A program made the translations under genes and the position numbers. Source: Sulfurovum sp. (GTDB lineage: Bacteria; Campylobacterota; Campylobacteria; Campylobacterales; Sulfurovaceae). From it: a DNA stretch of 15,200 nucleotides. Where the stretch lies: assembly GCA_015661795.1 (NCBI GenBank), contig DQVJ01000019.1:1-15200 (forward strand), in the 5' to 3' direction. Every line of letters starts with the position of its first letter. Within the stretch, counting starts at the first letter, position 1. Below the pieces are notes generated by a model that saw nothing but the letters and a program-made list of their open reading frames with translations, ran no database searches and was not told where the DNA came from. Shown in pieces: positions 12,932 to 15,200 of this stretch.

Positions 12932-14148
12932 TAGTCTACACGTCTGTTTTCATTTGCTTCAAGCTTCATAATTTTCCATGGAAGTCCCTGTACCATAAGT
13001 TCATCCATAAAAGGATCTGGGTCAAACTCTTCGATGTTGAAGACACCTTTCCCTTGCCATTTCCCTTCTAGTATAAGTTTGGCTCCAATCATGGCAGGTA
13101 CACCTGTTGTGTAGCTTACCCCTTGGCTTAACACTTCTGCATAACATTTCTCATGGTCAGTGACTTGGTAAATGTAGACGGTTTTTTCTTTACCCTCTTT
13201 GATACCTTTTGCAAAAATACCAATATTGGTTTTTCCTTTGGTACGTGGTCCAAGGCTTGCGGGGTCAGGGAGTAGGGTTGCCAAGAACTCCATAGGAATA
13301 ATTTTTATCCCTTTATGTTCTATTTCTTTGATTCCAAGCATGCCTACATTCTCTAAACATTGCATATGTGTTAGGTAAGACTCACCAAATGTCATAAAGA
13401 AACGTATACGTTTGAGACCTTTGATATGTTTGACTAAAGATTCCATCTCTTCATGGTAAAGTAAATAGGAATCTTTTGGTCCTATTTCAGGGTAATCCCA
13501 AACTTGTTTAATAGCCATTGGTTCTGTTTCTATCCACGTGCCATCTTCCCAATATCTGCCTTTAGCAGATACTTCGCGTAGGTTTATCTCCGGATTAAAA
13601 TTCGTAGCAAAGGGGTAGCCATGGTCACCTGCATTACAATCGAGTATATCTATGCTGTGTATTTCATCAAAATAGTGTTTTTGTGCATAAGCACAAAAGA
13701 CATTGGTGACACCAGGGTCAAAACCAGAGCCGAGTAGTCCCATGATATTTGAGCCCTTAAAAAGTGCATTTCTACCCCACTGGTCTTTGTACTCAAACTT
13801 TGCTGTGTCTGGATGCTCATAGTTCGCTGTATCTAGATAGTTTACACCTGTTTGAATACAAGCATCCATGATGGTTAGGTCTTGGTAGGGAAGTGCAACA
13901 TTTATGACTATGTCTGCTTGTACTTTTTCTATCAGTGTTACAAGTTCAGGTACCAAATCAGCATTCACTGCCATAGTATGCAGCTTTACACCTACCTTTT
14001 CTTTAATGTGTTTGGCAATGGCTTCACATTTACTAAGTGTACGTGAAGCAAGAGTGATTTCTCCAAATGTATTATTGTTCATAGCACACTTAAAGGCTAC
14101 AACATTACCAACACCACCAGCACCAATGATAAGGGTCTTTTTAGACAT
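12931..14148 (-). CDS. Saccharopine dehydrogenase-like, probable carboxy(nor)spermidine dehydrogenase
   Basis: This 405-aa cytosolic NAD(P)H oxidoreductase is of the saccharopine dehydrogenase family. The N-terminal Rossmann domain has G-A-G-G-V-G at 9-14 and the sequence L-A-S-R-T-L-S-K after the second strand, where Arg suggests NADPH preference. The middle domain carries L-L-G-S-G-F-D-P-G-V-T-N-V-F and D-C-N-A-G-D-H-G-Y-P-F-A-T-N-F. Both are typical of the bacterial carboxyspermidine/carboxynorspermidine dehydrogenases of Campylobacter and Vibrio, which condense putrescine or diaminopropane with aspartate semialdehyde in the alternative spermidine pathway. True lysine-pathway function is unlikely in this group, though unproven here. 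The decarboxylase partner (NspC) is not in the window. GGGAGGA sits 6 bases before the ATG. Confidence 0.88.
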   Translation of the reverse strand: MSKKTLIIGAGGVGNVVAFKCAMNNNTFGEITLASRTLSKCEAIAKHIKEKVGVKLHTMAVNADLVPELVTLIEKVQADIVINVALPYQDLTIMDACIQTGVNYLDTANYEHPDTAKFEYKDQWGRNALFKGSNIMGLLGSGFDPGVTNVFCAYAQKHYFDEIHSIDILDCNAGDHGYPFATNFNPEINLREVSAKGRYWEDGTWIETEPMAIKQVWDYPEIGPKDSYLLYHEEMESLVKHIKGLKRIRFFMTFGESYLTHMQCLENVGMLGIKEIEHKGIKIIPMEFLATLLPDPASLGPRTKGKTNIGIFAKGIKEGKEKTVYIYQVTDHEKCYAEVLSQGVSYTTGVPAMIGAKLILEGKWQGKGVFNIEEFDPDPFMDELMVQGLPWKIMKLEANENRRVD

Positions 14149-14181
14149 AGAATCCTCCCAAAAAAATATGCAGTTATTTTA

Positions 14182-15096
14182 TCACAAATAGTAGTGATTT
14201 ACTATAGTACTTAAAATAAAAAGTAAAGGGAAAAATAGGAGAGTACTAAGTAAAATCAGTGACGTAACATCCTTAGGCCTACATTCATACAATGAGGATA
14301 AGTTGATATTAGCTATAGCTAAGGGTACCATCATCTCCATAAATATCACACCTTGCACAAACAGTGAAAAGTTTGTAAAAGAGAGTATGAACATAGTAAA
14401 AAAAGGAATGATGATGAATTTTTGACTAAGTGTTCCAATAAGAAGCTTATTTGAAAGTTCTCTGAGACGTATACCTTGGAGAAATGTACCCAGCAGGAAG
14501 AGCTGTAAAACTATACCTGCATAGGCACCCATTTTAAAAAATTCTTTTATTTGAACACTTAGTGGTATATCATAGATATTGATCATAATGGCCACAGCTG
14601 AAGCTGGAATAATAGGAATTTTGACAATGTTAAAAAGAGAATCTTTGATACTAAACGAGCCACGCGAATAGATATATACTCCTATGATATATACCACAAA
14701 GACATTGGCAATGTTGATAAGGGTTGTATATATAACTGAATCTTCTCCAAAAAGAGCAATACCTAGGGGGATACCAATGTTTCCAGTATTTCCCACAAAT
14801 CCAGCTATGGAGAAGATAGCACGTTCTTTAATGTCTGTTAATAATATTTTGCTTAAAATAATTGTTGGCATGAGTACGATAAGTATAATAGCCAGGTAAA
14901 ATAATGGTACCAAGATATGTTCAGAATGTAGTTTAGCTGTAGAAAATCCCCAGACGGTGACAAAGGGTTGTAAGAAATAAACAGACATCAATGTGAGTGT
15001 TTTAGTGTTCATATCTTCTTTAAAAATACGTCTGGCCATATACCCAAGTAAGATGAACACATAGACAAAAAGGATAGAGAGTAGAGTATTTAGCAT
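14182..15096 (-). CDS. AEC-family transporter (auxin efflux carrier-like permease)
   Basis: This inner-membrane protein (304 aa) has about nine or ten hydrophobic segments from end to end and no soluble domain. It matches the AEC/Mem_trans pattern, including A-G-F-V-G-N-T-G-N-I-G-I-P-L-G-I-A-L-F-G near residues 97-116 and a two-part layout with a second helical bundle in the C-terminal half. Bacterial members export or import small organic acids such as malate or malonate; the substrate here is unknown. It is first of three minus-strand genes, 33 bases before the dehydrogenase. The ATG at 15096 is needed for the first membrane helix and no upstream start exists in frame. No ribosome-binding site is present and the -10 box is only 6 bases away, so the mRNA may be leaderless. 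Confidence 0.85.
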   Translation of the reverse strand: MLNTLLSILFVYVFILLGYMARRIFKEDMNTKTLTLMSVYFLQPFVTVWGFSTAKLHSEHILVPLFYLAIILIVLMPTIILSKILLTDIKERAIFSIAGFVGNTGNIGIPLGIALFGEDSVIYTTLINIANVFVVYIIGVYIYSRGSFSIKDSLFNIVKIPIIPASAVAIMINIYDIPLSVQIKEFFKMGAYAGIVLQLFLLGTFLQGIRLRELSNKLLIGTLSQKFIIIPFFTMFILSFTNFSLFVQGVIFMEMMVPLAIANINLSSLYECRPKDVTSLILLSTLLFFPLLFILSTIVNHYYL

Positions 15097-15102
15097 ACAG
15101 GT

Positions 15103-15108
15103 ATTATA
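15103..15108 (-). promoter_or_regulatory. -10 box (TATAAT) directly before the transporter start codon
   Basis: A perfect TATAAT on the minus strand ends 6 bases before the ATG. The usual distance from -10 box to transcription start places the first RNA base on the A of ATG. No TTGACA-like -35 is seen. Confidence 0.6.
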
Positions 15109-15200
15109 CAGTTAATTTATTTTAGATACTATTTAGATATTTTTTACAATATATATGTATACTAATGTATTGAGATTATGAATTTTTATTATTTTAGGGG

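Noticed and set aside
15178..15200. Possible start of a plus-strand gene at the right edge
   Set aside because: Only seven codons are visible and there is no clear ribosome-binding site.
1..15200. Mobile elements, phage genes or a defence system
   Set aside because: No transposase, integrase, terminal inverted repeat, nuclease-toxin pair or CRISPR array was seen; all sizeable genes belong to housekeeping or envelope families.

Overview
The window is AT-rich DNA, roughly one third G+C, with densely packed genes on both strands. The gene content points to a Campylobacterota bacterium, probably a free-living Sulfurovum- or Sulfurimonas-like lineage. The evidence is a cbpA-hspR heat-shock pair, a carboxy(nor)spermidine-dehydrogenase-type saccharopine dehydrogenase homologue, and promoters with good TATAAT-like -10 boxes but mostly poor -35 boxes. 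The assignment rests on recognition of gene families, not on a search.

Region 1-757: the left edge holds the first 63 codons of a minus-strand lipoprotein. Upstream of it, on the same strand, is a structure matching the cyclic-di-GMP-I (GEMM-I) riboswitch aptamer, with a -10 box just before it and a possible switching hairpin just after it. The gene-free stretch ends at the promoter of the plus-strand wecA-like gene.

Region 758-6688 is the edge of a surface or exopolysaccharide locus. It holds a WecA-type polyprenyl-phosphate sugar-1-phosphate transferase (+), a UDP-GlcNAc 2-epimerase (-), a Wzc-like co-polymerase/BY-kinase (-) and an outer-membrane polysaccharide export lipoprotein (-). The last two form an operon. 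The kinase ends in seven Tyr-Gly pairs encoded by a perfect hexanucleotide repeat. No flippase, polymerase or glycosyltransferases for assembly lie inside the window.

Region 6524-7931: cbpA and hspR form a plus-strand operon behind a clear TTGACA/TATAAT promoter, and a degenerate HAIR-like inverted repeat overlaps the -35 box. Region 7976-10271 has a small SmpA/BamE-like lipoprotein (-), a KefB/CPA2-type cation:proton antiporter (+) and a CAU-anticodon tRNA (-). The first base of the tRNA directly follows the stop codon of rodA.

Region 10272-15200: rodA (-) diverges from pgeF (+), so two peptidoglycan-related genes share a 70-bp control region. pgeF converges on, and overlaps, a minus-strand operon read as AEC-family transporter, then carboxy(nor)spermidine dehydrogenase, then a DUF2461 protein. 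The transporter -10 box lies only 6 bases before its ATG, which predicts a leaderless mRNA.

Cell-envelope functions dominate: polysaccharide synthesis and export, wall elongation, wall editing and lipoproteins. The most notable signals are the c-di-GMP riboswitch, the repeat-encoded tyrosine tail, the HspR operator candidate and the zero-gap rodA-tRNA junction.
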